From positions 62,001 through 126,000 of the forward strand of contig JAJEBE010000057.1 in the NCBI GenBank assembly GCA_022822545.1: a stretch of DNA of 64,000 nt, written 5' to 3'. The DNA comes from Anaerolineae bacterium. Its GTDB lineage: Bacteria > Chloroflexota > Anaerolineae > Aggregatilineales > Phototrophicaceae. This document shows positions 17,165-25,573 of the stretch, piece after piece; the stretch's first letter is position 1, and each line of letters starts with the position of its first letter. The notes under the pieces are model-generated. The model was not told the DNA's origin and searched no databases. It was given only the letters and a program-made list of their open reading frames with translations. The position numbers and the translations under genes were made by a program.

Positions 17165-18319
17165 TCAGTATAACATGGTGCGCGCTCTCAGTTGCAAAAA
17201 CTGCGTCAGGCCGGCCCGCCAGCTTTTGATGAGTTCTTCGACAGATTCATCCGCATCGATATGCCGGCGCAAACGGTCGCTGCCCCAGAGCAAGTCGATC
17301 GGACGCCGCCGGCCCGGGACCCAGGGCGAGCGCCAGGCGAAGTCAGCCGGATAGCGGCGCTTCAACGCCTGCAGCGCATGCAGCATCGCGCTGACCGGCC
17401 GAAAGCGGTCGCGGTCGGTCACATAGACATGAACGCCGGCGCAAAGCTCTCCCTCATACTTGCCGAAGGTCGGGACGAAATAGACCGGCCGGAAGCGCGC
17501 GCCGGCCAGCTTCAAATCGTTGAGCCCCTGGGCCAGCGACTCGGCTTCCACCCAGGGCGCGCCGATATACTCGAAGGGCCGGGTTGTGCCCCGCCCTTCG
17601 GACAGGTTGGTGCCTTCGATAAGGCAGGTGCCCGGATAGAGTGTGACGGCGTCCAGCGTCGGCAGGTTGGGCGACGAGGGGATGAAGGGCAAACCGCTCT
17701 GATCGTACCACATGGCGCGCGTCCAGTTTCGCATCGGGATAACTTGCAGATCGCAATCCACCCTTTCATTCAGCAGGCGCGCCAGCTCGCCGATGGTCAT
17801 CCCGTAGCGGACGGGCAGGGGCGCGGGACCGACGAAAGACCTGAAAGCTGGGTCCAGGACGGGCCCCTCGATGACTTCGCCGTTGATCGGCGCCGGCCGA
17901 TCCAGAATGATGACGCTGATGCCAGCGCGCGCCGCCGCCTCCATGACATGCAGCATCGTGGCGACGAAGGTATAGAAACGGACGCCCGCCTCCTGCAAGT
18001 CGATGATGATCATGTCGATATCGCGCAGCATGTCGGCGCTGGGCTTTTGCGTCTGGCCGTACAAACTGTGGACGGGCAGCTTGGTCAGCGGGTCGATGCC
18101 GCTGGCGACTTTGGCGCCCGCTTGCGCATCGCCGCGGATGCCGTGCTCCGGCCCGTACAGGGCGACCAAATTGACCGCGGGATGGCGGTGGAGGCGGTCA
18201 ATGCTGCTGCGCAACTGCCGGTCGACGCTGCTGGGGCAGGCGACCAAACCGACCCGCTTGCCGGCAACAAGATCGGTTGAAGAGTCGAGAAAGGTTTCCA
18301 AGCCCAGTCTTGTGGTCAT
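17165..18319 (-). CDS. NamZ-like exo-beta-N-acetylmuramidase (DUF1343)
   Basis: A 384-residue protein of the DUF1343/NamZ family (glycoside hydrolase 171), whose characterised members remove MurNAc from the non-reducing ends of peptidoglycan fragments. Family landmarks are LVACPSSVDRQLRSSID, NLVALYGPEHGIRGDAQAG (residues about 50-68), VHSLYGQTQKPSADML, IDLQEAGVRFYTFVATMLHV and ILDRPAPINGEVIEGP. YPGTCLIEGTNLSEGRGTTRPFE follows near residues 230-250. Length is normal for the family. No signal peptide is visible, so unlike secreted NamZ it should act inside the cell on imported disaccharides. It lies between two sugar importer gene sets on the same strand. Confidence 0.88.
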   Translation of the reverse strand: MTTRLGLETFLDSSTDLVAGKRVGLVACPSSVDRQLRSSIDRLHRHPAVNLVALYGPEHGIRGDAQAGAKVASGIDPLTKLPVHSLYGQTQKPSADMLRDIDMIIIDLQEAGVRFYTFVATMLHVMEAAARAGISVIILDRPAPINGEVIEGPVLDPAFRSFVGPAPLPVRYGMTIGELARLLNERVDCDLQVIPMRNWTRAMWYDQSGLPFIPSSPNLPTLDAVTLYPGTCLIEGTNLSEGRGTTRPFEYIGAPWVEAESLAQGLNDLKLAGARFRPVYFVPTFGKYEGELCAGVHVYVTDRDRFRPVSAMLHALQALKRRYPADFAWRSPWVPGRRRPIDLLWGSDRLRRHIDADESVEELIKSWRAGLTQFLQLRARTMLY

Positions 18320-18347
18320 GAGATTTTCCCGACGACTTGCAGCGTGC

Positions 18348-19184
18348 TCAGGCTTTTACGCCGCCTTCGAGCAAGCCGTTGACGAAGAAGCGCCCGATGA
18401 GGACGAAAAGCAAAATGATAGGCAGTGTGGTCGCGCCAGCCCCCGCCAGCAGGAGACCCCAGTCAATGACGTACTGGCCGATTATGCCGGCCAAGCCGAC
18501 GGGAAGTGTGCGGTTGGCATCGCTGATGATGAGGACGGAGGCGAACATGTACTCGGTCCAGGAAGTGACAAAAGCGAAGATGGCGACGCTGGCGACCCCG
18601 GGCGATGCCAGCGGCAGCACCACCCGCAGCAGCGTTTGCAGCCAGGAAGCGCCATCGAGACTGGCCGCCTCTTCCAGCTCGAAGGGGATGGAGGCGAAGA
18701 AGGCTTTGAGCAGCCAAACGGAAAATGGCGCCGCGAATGTGACGTTTATGATGACAAGCGCCAGCTGTGTATCAAGCAGATTCAAGCTGCTTAGCATCAC
18801 GTAGAGCGGGATGAGCAGAAGGGAACCTGGAAAAATATAAGCAAGCAAGATTAGCCGATAAATCGTCTTGCGCCCGGGGAATGGCAAACGGTACAAGCCA
18901 TAAGCGGCCGAAGTAGACAGGACAACTGTGATCACCATCGTGGCGAAGCTGACGACCGCGCTGTTCGTCAGATAAATTGGATAATCCGACGAGGAGAGCA
19001 GGTTGGCGTAATGCCCGAACGTGACCGACTCGGGGAAAAGCGTCGGCCACTGCGCGACGATTTCGGTAGATACCTTCAGCGACGAGCTATAGATCCAGTA
19101 GAAGGGCGCGATGATAAGGAACATCACCAGGATCACCAGCAGGTAACGGATGGCGCGGCCTCGCTTGCCCTCGTTCATCGCCAT
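18348..19184 (-). CDS. sugar ABC transporter permease, MalG type (third system)
   Basis: A 278-residue inner-membrane permease. The first membrane segment is IRYLLVILVMFLIIAPFYWI. The EAA loop is ELEEAASLDGASWLQTLLRV (about residues 172-191), then VLPLASPG. The C-terminus FVNGLLEGGVKA fits CUT1 MalG-type permeases. Its start overlaps the end of its MalF-type partner by 10 bases, implying translational coupling. The NamZ-like gene follows 28 bases downstream, so the muramidase is probably made with this importer. Confidence 0.9.
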   Translation of the reverse strand: MAMNEGKRGRAIRYLLVILVMFLIIAPFYWIYSSSLKVSTEIVAQWPTLFPESVTFGHYANLLSSSDYPIYLTNSAVVSFATMVITVVLSTSAAYGLYRLPFPGRKTIYRLILLAYIFPGSLLLIPLYVMLSSLNLLDTQLALVIINVTFAAPFSVWLLKAFFASIPFELEEAASLDGASWLQTLLRVVLPLASPGVASVAIFAFVTSWTEYMFASVLIISDANRTLPVGLAGIIGQYVIDWGLLLAGAGATTLPIILLFVLIGRFFVNGLLEGGVKA

Positions 19185-20098
19185 TCCTCGTCGTCTTCTT
19201 CGGAGCGTGGCGCGAGGAAATAGATGAAGGCGATTGTGAAGATAGTCACTGCGACCGCCATTAAAACCGCCGCCGCCGCCGCCCGTCCCAAGCGATACTG
19301 AAGAAAAGCCATGTCGTAAATTAACACGGGCATGGTTAAGGTCGCGCGAGAAGGTCCGCCGCCGGTGACTAGGTAGATGACATCAAAAATGTTGACCGAC
19401 CAGAGCGTGCCAACCAATCCCATAACAAAGAGCACAGGTTTCAAGCCGGGAATCGTGATATTTACGAAACGCTTCCAGGCATTAGCGCCATCAACAGCGG
19501 CGGCATCATAGAGATCCTTCGAAATGCCTTGCATGCCGGCGAGAATGATGATGGTCAGCAGCGGAAAGAAACGCCAGGAATTGATCCCGACAAGCGACGC
19601 CATGGCCGTATTGCCAGTGCTGAAAAACCCAACCTGCTCCTGAATCAATCCGAGTCGGAGCAAGATCATATTGACGACGCCGCCCGATGTGCCCAGCATC
19701 CACTTCCAGACGATGACAGCGACGACTGCTGGCACGATCCAAGGCAGGATGACCCAGGTGCGCGCCAACGCTCGACCTTGGAAAGGCAGATTCAAGACGA
19801 GCGCGGCGACGAATGCCAAGACGGTTTGCAGCAGACCGTTGCCCAGCACCCAAACCACGCTGCGCCCCATTGAGGGCCAGAAGGTGCGGGAGTTCAGGAC
19901 ACGCTGATAATTATCCAGGCCAACAAATTCGCCGCCGGTGCCGATGACGCCGACATCGAGAAAACTTAAGCGGATCAGCGAGAAGATGGGGTAGGCGATG
20001 GTGGCGACCAGCCATATCACGAGCGGCGCGACCATGAAAATGCCCAATAAAGCGCGCCGCCGCCTTTCGTCTCGCTTTGGTTTTACGGTATTGGACAC
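19175..20098 (-). CDS. sugar ABC transporter permease, MalF type (third system)
   Basis: A 307-residue inner-membrane permease. The first segment is LLGIFMVAPLVIWLVATIAYP, then FVGLDNYQRVL, and the EAA loop DLYDAAAVDGANAWKRFVNI followed by TIPGLKP. It overlaps the MalG-type partner by 10 bases and follows the third binding protein after a 112-base spacer. The importer again lacks an ATPase gene, so a shared MsmK/UgpC-like ATPase elsewhere is expected. Confidence 0.9.
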   Translation of the reverse strand: MSNTVKPKRDERRRRALLGIFMVAPLVIWLVATIAYPIFSLIRLSFLDVGVIGTGGEFVGLDNYQRVLNSRTFWPSMGRSVVWVLGNGLLQTVLAFVAALVLNLPFQGRALARTWVILPWIVPAVVAVIVWKWMLGTSGGVVNMILLRLGLIQEQVGFFSTGNTAMASLVGINSWRFFPLLTIIILAGMQGISKDLYDAAAVDGANAWKRFVNITIPGLKPVLFVMGLVGTLWSVNIFDVIYLVTGGGPSRATLTMPVLIYDMAFLQYRLGRAAAAAVLMAVAVTIFTIAFIYFLAPRSEEDDEEWR

Positions 20099-20210
20099 TA
20101 GCGCTTTCGGCCGATTAGGCGCTGCCTTATTCAGGTGTTCCGATAAAGGTTAGGTTCTTCCCCGGCGCGAAGCGCGTGGCCGCGCGCCGAGGAAACTGAC
20201 ATTTGCCGTG

Positions 20211-21500
20211 CTATTCGATCGCTTCCATCATCAGGTATTCACCTTCTTCGGCAGCTTCAACAGCGCCCATGCCATCCACTACAACCAACTGCCCCACCTG
20301 GCTCAGCAAGTTTTGAGCGGAAATGCGGGCGATGCTGGGGAAGGTCTGGCCGCCAGTGAAGCCGAAGAGCCGGCCCGAACGCGAATAATCGAGGACGGTC
20401 TCGAGCTGGTCACGATACTTGACCACCAGCGGATCACTCCAATACGATTCCGATTCAAAGCCGGATTCGGTGATGGGCAAGAACAAGCCCGGTTCCATAT
20501 TGAGGAACAGGCCGTAGTTTTCGGGCTGGAAGATGAAACGGAGAAACTCGTAAGCCGCTTCTTGCTTGGCAGCGTCGTCGGTCAGGATCATCGCGGCATT
20601 GACGTAGGAGATCGTCCCGGGGTCTTCGACGCCTTCGTCAACGGGCATGGGCATGACGCCGAGGTTCGCCGGGTCCCCGCCATTGGCTTCGTAGGAGCGC
20701 AAAAAGGCGAACTGATTGACCATCGCGCAAGTACCGCTGCCCAGGCAGACTTCCGCCTCGCCCCAAGCCCAACTCGGGCTGTCCGGCGGCGAGTATTGGC
20801 TGAGCCGCGAATAGAAGTCGAGCGCGCGTACGGTTTGATCGTTGTTGAAGCGCAGGCTGCCATCGTCATTGTATAGATCGGATGCGCCGGCGTTGATCAT
20901 GAAGTTATAAACAACCTGATCTGTGTAGAGATTGCGATTGGCGGGCAAGCCGATGCCATAGCGGCCATCGCTGGTCAAGGCTTCGACCGCGCTCGCCCAT
21001 TCATCCCAAGTGGCCGGCTCTTCGATTCCAGCTTCTTCAAGATCATCAACGTTGTACCAGATGGCATGCGCCATATTCCAGAGCGGAATAGCCCAGACGT
21101 GACCATCGGAGGTGTAAGGCTCAATGCCGACATCGAGATAACCGTGCGTCTCGTCAATTTCGGCGACGAAGTCGTCCACCGCCTGCACCGCGCCCAATTC
21201 ACGGATGATCGGCGTGAAGTCGGGGATGGCGAAGAGGATGTCAGGGGCGTTGCCGGCGACGACGGAGGCAGGCGCTTTGGTGTAGATTTCGCCCCAGCTT
21301 TGGACATCCTGGCTGACAACGATGCCCGGATTGGCGGCGTTGAATTCGTCGATCAATCCTTGGACCCGCTCAACGCGCTGCGGCGGCTGCTCCATGTGCC
21401 AGATAACGATTTCAACGGCGTCTTGCGCTTGCGCCATGCCAAGCGACAGGATTGCGACTGGAAGAAGAACCAAAAGCGTACGAGCATATTTGTTGAGCAT
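20211..21500 (-). CDS. extracellular sugar-binding protein (third system)
   Basis: A 429-residue solute-binding protein with signal peptide ARTLLVLLPVAILSLGMAQAQ (about residues 6-26). It starts at an ATG behind GGGAGG with ideal spacing. Landmarks are EIVIWHMEQPPQRVERVQGL, GHVWAIPLWNMAHAIWYN and TISYVNAAMILTDDAAKQEA. It is first in the nine-gene minus-strand block and has a promoter-like sequence at 21573-21601. It heads the importer adjacent to the NamZ-like muramidase, so MurNAc-containing saccharides are candidate ligands (inference). Confidence 0.88.
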   Translation of the reverse strand: MLNKYARTLLVLLPVAILSLGMAQAQDAVEIVIWHMEQPPQRVERVQGLIDEFNAANPGIVVSQDVQSWGEIYTKAPASVVAGNAPDILFAIPDFTPIIRELGAVQAVDDFVAEIDETHGYLDVGIEPYTSDGHVWAIPLWNMAHAIWYNVDDLEEAGIEEPATWDEWASAVEALTSDGRYGIGLPANRNLYTDQVVYNFMINAGASDLYNDDGSLRFNNDQTVRALDFYSRLSQYSPPDSPSWAWGEAEVCLGSGTCAMVNQFAFLRSYEANGGDPANLGVMPMPVDEGVEDPGTISYVNAAMILTDDAAKQEAAYEFLRFIFQPENYGLFLNMEPGLFLPITESGFESESYWSDPLVVKYRDQLETVLDYSRSGRLFGFTGGQTFPSIARISAQNLLSQVGQLVVVDGMGAVEAAEEGEYLMMEAIE

Positions 21501-21572
21501 ATTGCCTCCCTGAAGTATAGATAATCAAATGCTGAGATGGGTAAAGTTGCGCTGACTGCGCGCATTCACGAT

Positions 21573-21601
21573 ACTATAGTGCAGGCGTTCTGGATTTGCA
21601 A
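21573..21601 (-). promoter_or_regulatory. sigma70-like promoter for the amino-sugar importer block
   Basis: Reading the minus strand: TTGCAA, 17-base spacer, TATAGT. It leaves a leader of about 65 bases before the binding-protein ATG at 21500 and is oriented away from the Gfo/Idh gene. Confidence 0.45.
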
Positions 21602-21717
21602 CTTGCTCCGCGGGAACCGCATTTGTCGTTTCAGAGTGGATTTGCAATACTCTGTGGCGCCCGGGTGACGACTGTGTTTGCCGGTCCGCGATCCAATAGA
21701 TGCGGAAGGATGACTGG

Positions 21718-22725
21718 ATGAGCTTAAGTATCGGCATTCTAGGCGCCGGCCTGATGGGCGAGTGGCATGCGCTGCGCTGGCAGCGGCTGCCGGTGAAGAT
21801 CGCCGGCTTCTACGATGTATCGCCCGAGAATGCAGCCGTGCTGGCGGGAAAATTTGCCGCTCAGCCCTTCGCGTCCCTGGAAGCTCTGGTTCAGGCGGCG
21901 GATGTCGTGCAGATTTGCACGCCATCTGTTTTTCACCTGGAAGCGGTAGAAATTGCCGCCGCAAACGGCAAAGACATTTTCTGCGAGAAGCCGCTTGCGC
22001 GCCGCTCCCATGATGCGGAACGCATTATTAAGGTGGCGGAGGAAGCGGGTCTGCGTTTGTACGTCGGGCAGGTCTTGCGCTTCTTCCATCAATATCGGCG
22101 GACGAAGCAGGCGATTGACGCGGGTGAAATCGGCGCGCCGCGGTTGATTCGGGCCATACGCGCGGCCGGCCATGCGGCGGAACTGGGCAATCGACGTTGG
22201 TTCGCTGATGTCGAGATGACGGGCGGCGTAGCCTTCGAAGTCAGCCTGCACGATATCGACTTCGCCTGCTGGTCTATGGGGCCTGTGAAACGAGTCTTGG
22301 CGCGTGGCTTGAGTTATCGCGACGATTTGCCGATCCTGGCTGACCACATGCTCCTGACGATGGAGTTCGCTGCTGGAGGTGTTGGTCATATCGAAGGCAA
22401 CTGGATGGTAACAGACGGGACCTTCAGGCAGCAGTTTGAAGTGGTCGGCGACAAGGGACGAATCGACTACGACAGCGCGCCGTCAGAGGCGCTCTACATT
22501 AGCTTGCGCGAAGAACCCAACCCCTTTCAACTGCCGGAAGAAACCATGCACGAAGACGATGACCCATACCTGCTCCAACTGCGTCATTTTCTGGCGGCCT
22601 TGCAAGATGACAAACCCTTCCTGATAGACCCGCGCGACGCTCTCCATGCCGTGCAAGTAGCCGAAGCGGCAACAGAGTCCATGCGGACAGGCGTCGCTGT
22701 CGATCTTCCAGGAGTCCAGATTTGA
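21718..22725 (+). CDS. Gfo/Idh/MocA-family oxidoreductase
   Basis: A 335-residue NAD(P)-dependent sugar dehydrogenase-like enzyme. The Rossmann motif SIGILGAGLMGEWHA is at the N-terminus. The conserved CEKPLARR (residues about 89-96) gives the catalytic lysine, and EVSLHDIDFACW carries the active-site histidine near 178. The ATG at 21718 is chosen because GGAAGGA lies upstream and the Rossmann strand begins at once. It is divergent from the amino-sugar importer block and overlaps the next gene by 4 bases. Its substrate is likely a sugar, cyclitol or sugar acid; it cannot be named. Confidence 0.87.
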   Translation: MSLSIGILGAGLMGEWHALRWQRLPVKIAGFYDVSPENAAVLAGKFAAQPFASLEALVQAADVVQICTPSVFHLEAVEIAAANGKDIFCEKPLARRSHDAERIIKVAEEAGLRLYVGQVLRFFHQYRRTKQAIDAGEIGAPRLIRAIRAAGHAAELGNRRWFADVEMTGGVAFEVSLHDIDFACWSMGPVKRVLARGLSYRDDLPILADHMLLTMEFAAGGVGHIEGNWMVTDGTFRQQFEVVGDKGRIDYDSAPSEALYISLREEPNPFQLPEETMHEDDDPYLLQLRHFLAALQDDKPFLIDPRDALHAVQVAEAATESMRTGVAVDLPGVQI

Positions 22726-23594
22726 AACTGTTGTTAGTGGGTTCTGACATGACGAAGGCGGCCGCGTACAGGCGCGCGGCTGATACCCTCGGCGATTGCG
22801 AGATCGTAGGGCAGGTTGCAGCCGGCGAATTGTCGCGGCGAAGCGCGCTGCCTGCTGCCCTGACTGGCAATGTTCACGGCGTGATCGCGCTGGAGCGAAT
22901 CAGCGATCAGATGATCGACATGCTGATTAAGGAGAACGCGAGAACGCTGTATGATCCCCCCATATTTGATTCAGCGGCGCGCTTGCTCGAAATGGCGGAC
23001 CGCGCGGCGCGGAATAATCTGTGGATCTTGCCGGTGCTGCCCCTGCGCCTTTTGCCCGTGGCGCAGCGGATTCAAGAGCAAGTGACGGCGGGCGTACTCG
23101 GGCAACTGCTCTACTTGAAGCTGACGTACAGCGAACGACTGCCGGCAGGTGTTTCCACACCGTCAGGCGCGCTGGCCAAACGCGGATGCGGCGCCTTGGA
23201 CCTGCTGCGCTGGCTGCTTGGCGGCGAGATCGCAGACCTGCAAGTCGCGCGCGGAAGCCTGGCGCCTGGTTTTGAAGATGTCGCCATCCTGTCGGTTGCG
23301 CTCGCAGACAAGACCTATGCGACGCTGGACGTCAGTTGGTCGCTTCCGCATGGCTACCCCAAGACAGCGTCAATCACTATTGAAATTGGCGGAACGAGTG
23401 GCAGCATCCGCTCAGATGCCTTGAATCAAAACGCGCAGCTATACACGCGCCAGTCCTCGAGGTCGCTTAATTGGGGAAGCGATTGGCATGTGGAGGCATT
23501 GCGTTCTCTGAAGACCTTAGCGACCAGCGACGCCCCGCCGTCCGCGCTTGAGGATTTGGCTTGGGCGCAGACACAAGTTGAAAAACTGGCTTGA
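22722..23594 (+). CDS. degenerate Gfo/Idh-like protein
   Basis: A 290-residue protein starting at TTG 22722, overlapping the preceding stop (TTGA). The C-terminal half resembles Gfo/Idh proteins (GVLGQLLYLKLTYSERLP, GCGALDLLRWLLGGEIADLQ, then a beta-sheet region), but the N-terminal Rossmann part LLLVGSDMTKAAAYRRAADT lacks GxGxxG and no E-K-P motif is present. It is therefore unlikely to be an active dehydrogenase by the usual mechanism. It may be a partner subunit of the enzyme encoded just before it. Function unknown. Confidence 0.6.
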   Translation: MKLLLVGSDMTKAAAYRRAADTLGDCEIVGQVAAGELSRRSALPAALTGNVHGVIALERISDQMIDMLIKENARTLYDPPIFDSAARLLEMADRAARNNLWILPVLPLRLLPVAQRIQEQVTAGVLGQLLYLKLTYSERLPAGVSTPSGALAKRGCGALDLLRWLLGGEIADLQVARGSLAPGFEDVAILSVALADKTYATLDVSWSLPHGYPKTASITIEIGGTSGSIRSDALNQNAQLYTRQSSRSLNWGSDWHVEALRSLKTLATSDAPPSALEDLAWAQTQVEKLA

Positions 23595-23900
23595 CCTGGC
23601 CTTCACTGGGTGTCCATGCGCGCCAGTCGCCCGCCTGCAACATCCACTGTATTTCATTTGTCGCATGACTTACTTGGTCTTACTCTTTTGTCCGTTGTGG
23701 TGAAAATAATTTGGAGCGATTGCTCTGACAGGGAAAAATTCGACAAATCACGGACGATGTGCAACAATCCTTGCTGGCGTCGCATACCCTGCTCGAATAA
23801 GAGGCGGTTCTCGACGCGGCTGCGCAAAAGACATTTCTTTTTTGCTTTGAGAATAGCTTTACCGTCTGTCTGACGTCTGCCGTGACGAGGAGATGCTGTT
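23595..23900. other. 306-base intergenic region
   Basis: No convincing gene. It contains an isolated right end of the MITE-like element at 23661-23684 (TCGCATGACTTACTTGGTCT) but no matching left end. The remainder shows no clear repeat or terminator. Confidence 0.5.
23661..23684. repeat. MITE-like element, right end only
   Basis: Matches the right terminal repeat of the element at 33806-33987 over about 20 bases (GCATGACTTACTTGGTCTT). A solitary remnant. Confidence 0.5.
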
Positions 23901-24908
23901 GTGAAGTTATGCGTTATTGAGGGTGACGGCATCGGCCGCGAGGTCGTTCCGGCCGCTGTTTGCGTCTTGCGCCAAGTCCTGCCTCAAATTGAAGTCCTTC
24001 CCGCCGAAGCCGGCTGGGATAAATTCCAGGAAACGGGCGACGCCCTCCCCGCCGAGACCATCGAAATCGCCAATGAGGCCGGCGCTGTCTTGTTCGGCGC
24101 TTGCAGTTCGCCATCATATCCGGTGCCCGGTTATTCCTCGCCTATCGTCAAGCTGCGCCGCGCGATGGAGACCTACGCCAACCTGCGCCCGACCCGCTTC
24201 CTGCCTGTGCCCACCGCCCGCGAGGGCGTCGACCTCGTTGTCGTGCGAGAGAATACCGAAGACCTCTATATCGGCGACGAAACCACCGCCGATGCCGGCG
24301 ATACCGGCACCGCCACCAAGCGCATCACCCGCTACGCCACCGAGCGCATCACGCATACCGCCTTCCGCCTCGCCCTGAACGAAGGCCGCCGCCGCGTCAC
24401 CATCGTCCACAAAGGCAACGTCCTGCCCCAAACCGACGGCCTCTTCCGCCGCGTCGCCTACGAAGTCGCCAAGGATTATCCCGAAATTGAAACCGACGAA
24501 TTCCTGGTGGATACCGCCGCCTACTGGATGGTCAAAGAGCCGGCCCGCTTCGATATCGTCCTGACGCCCAACCTCTATGGCGATATCCTCTCCGATATGG
24601 CGGCCGCTTGGGGCGGCGGCTTGGGCTTGGCGCCCGCGCTCAACCTGGGCGATGATGTGGCTGTCGCTGAACCAGTGCACGGCTCCGCCCCCGATATCGC
24701 CGGCCAGGGCATCGCCAACCCCACCGCCGTCATCCTCAGCGCGTCCATGCTCGTGCGGCACCACTGGAAGCAGCCCGCCATCGCCGACCGCATCGACGCC
24801 GCCGTCAAGGCCGCCCTCAGCCGCGGCGACTACACCGCCGATATCCTCGGCGTGGACGGCATGAGCACGGACGACTTCGCCGATATCATCTGCGATCAGC
24901 TGGGCTAG
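23901..24908 (+). CDS. isocitrate/isopropylmalate-family dehydrogenase
   Basis: A 335-residue NAD(P)-dependent beta-decarboxylating dehydrogenase. It starts at GTG 23901 behind GAGGAG. Landmarks: EGDGIGREVVPAA; the substrate arginines in RRAMETYANLRPTR (about 86-99) and RENTEDLYIG (about 114-123); VHKGNVLPQTDGLF with the catalytic lysine near 172; and the metal aspartates in NLYGDILSDMAAAWGGGLG near 213-231. The TEDLY sequence is closer to NAD-isocitrate, homoisocitrate or tartrate dehydrogenases than to LeuB, so the exact substrate is open. The last 33 codons are repeated at 25423-25521. Confidence 0.87.
   Translation: MKLCVIEGDGIGREVVPAAVCVLRQVLPQIEVLPAEAGWDKFQETGDALPAETIEIANEAGAVLFGACSSPSYPVPGYSSPIVKLRRAMETYANLRPTRFLPVPTAREGVDLVVVRENTEDLYIGDETTADAGDTGTATKRITRYATERITHTAFRLALNEGRRRVTIVHKGNVLPQTDGLFRRVAYEVAKDYPEIETDEFLVDTAAYWMVKEPARFDIVLTPNLYGDILSDMAAAWGGGLGLAPALNLGDDVAVAEPVHGSAPDIAGQGIANPTAVILSASMLVRHHWKQPAIADRIDAAVKAALSRGDYTADILGVDGMSTDDFADIICDQLG
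24810..24908 (+). repeat. direct repeat copy A: 3' end of the dehydrogenase gene
   Basis: The final 33 codons, including the stop, of the dehydrogenase. They match 25423-25521 in 95 of 99 bases. The differences are CTG/TTG, GGC/GGT and TAG/TGA, so the encoded peptide is identical. Confidence 0.95.
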
Positions 24909-25097
24909 CGGGGGAAGAAAAACGGGCGACTCCATCATGGAATCGCTCATTTTGAACTTTTATGCTTTGGCTGCGAGATCAACACCGAGATGCGCGCCGA
25001 AGATGTCGCTGGATGACTTGCTGGCTTATCTGGGCGAAGACGACGAAGCGGAGTCTCGCGCGCTAGCGGTTAGCGGCAACCGCTATTGGCGCTTCTT

Positions 25098-25133
25098 TCA
25101 TGTTGCCCGAAGGGTATCGAGCAGGAAACTCAT
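25098..25133 (-). pseudogene. vapC: vapC toxin stub (truncated after seven codons)
   Basis: Directly overlapping the antitoxin stop (ATGA) is an ATG reading MSFLLDT, the classic start of a PIN-domain VapC toxin (the aspartate being the first metal ligand). It then runs into unrelated LRAT and a stop. No remaining PIN-domain residues were found downstream toward 24909. The toxin gene was apparently deleted. Confidence 0.65.
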
Positions 25134-25360
25134 TCCATATAGTCGGCGAAGTCTTCCAGCGGATCATCAAAGTCGTCGGACATCCATACCTGACCGCGGG
25201 CGCTTCCAGCTTTGCGCGGTTTCTTCGCCCGTATCGGCGTCGGAACGAGCCTTACCGCCCAGCCATTCTCGGCGGTGATGACGACCATTTTGCCTCTATG
25301 CGCATCCGAAAGCAGTTCGTTCAGGCTGTTTTGCGCGCTCTTGACGGTGTAGGTTTCCAT
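25130..25360 (-). CDS. vapB: Phd/YefM-type antitoxin (VapB), orphan
   Basis: A 76-residue antitoxin. METYTVKSAQNSLNELLSDA is the N-terminal dimerisation and DNA-binding part of Phd/YefM proteins. VWMSDDFDDPLEDFADYME is the C-terminal acidic tail that neutralises PIN toxins. It normally represses its own operon and binds VapC. Here the toxin is reduced to a seven-codon stub overlapping by four bases, so the antitoxin is an orphan. The whole module sits between two copies of the dehydrogenase 3' end, which suggests arrival by recombination at that gene. Confidence 0.82.
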   Translation of the reverse strand: METYTVKSAQNSLNELLSDAHRGKMVVITAENGWAVRLVPTPIRAKKPRKAGSARGQVWMSDDFDDPLEDFADYME

Positions 25361-25422
25361 CTTTCGTTCCCCATGCGATGTTCATCCACAGTGTAACAGT
25401 TCTAATCGGATAGTCAATGACC

Positions 25423-25521
25423 GCCGCCCTCAGCCGCGGCGACTACACCGCCGATATCCTCGGCGTGGACGGCATGAGCACGGACGACTTCGCCGATATC
25501 ATCTGCGATCAGTTGGGTTGA
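25423..25521 (+). pseudogene. duplicated 3' fragment of the dehydrogenase gene
   Basis: A 33-codon in-frame fragment ending in TGA that encodes the same last 32 residues as the intact gene at 23901. It has no start or upstream part. With copy A it brackets a 514-base segment holding the vapB gene and vapC stub. Confidence 0.9.
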
Positions 25522-25573
25522 TGCCGTGCCTTAATTCGTGGCTTTGGATCGCAGGTGACGCCGCCGCTCTGTG

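Noticed and set aside
24937-25278. A plus-strand frame of 113 codons within the duplicated-end segment
   Set aside because: It crosses the well-supported antisense vapB gene and has no recognisable domain. Its first part (MSLDDLLAYLGEDDEAESRA) might be gene debris but cannot be supported.
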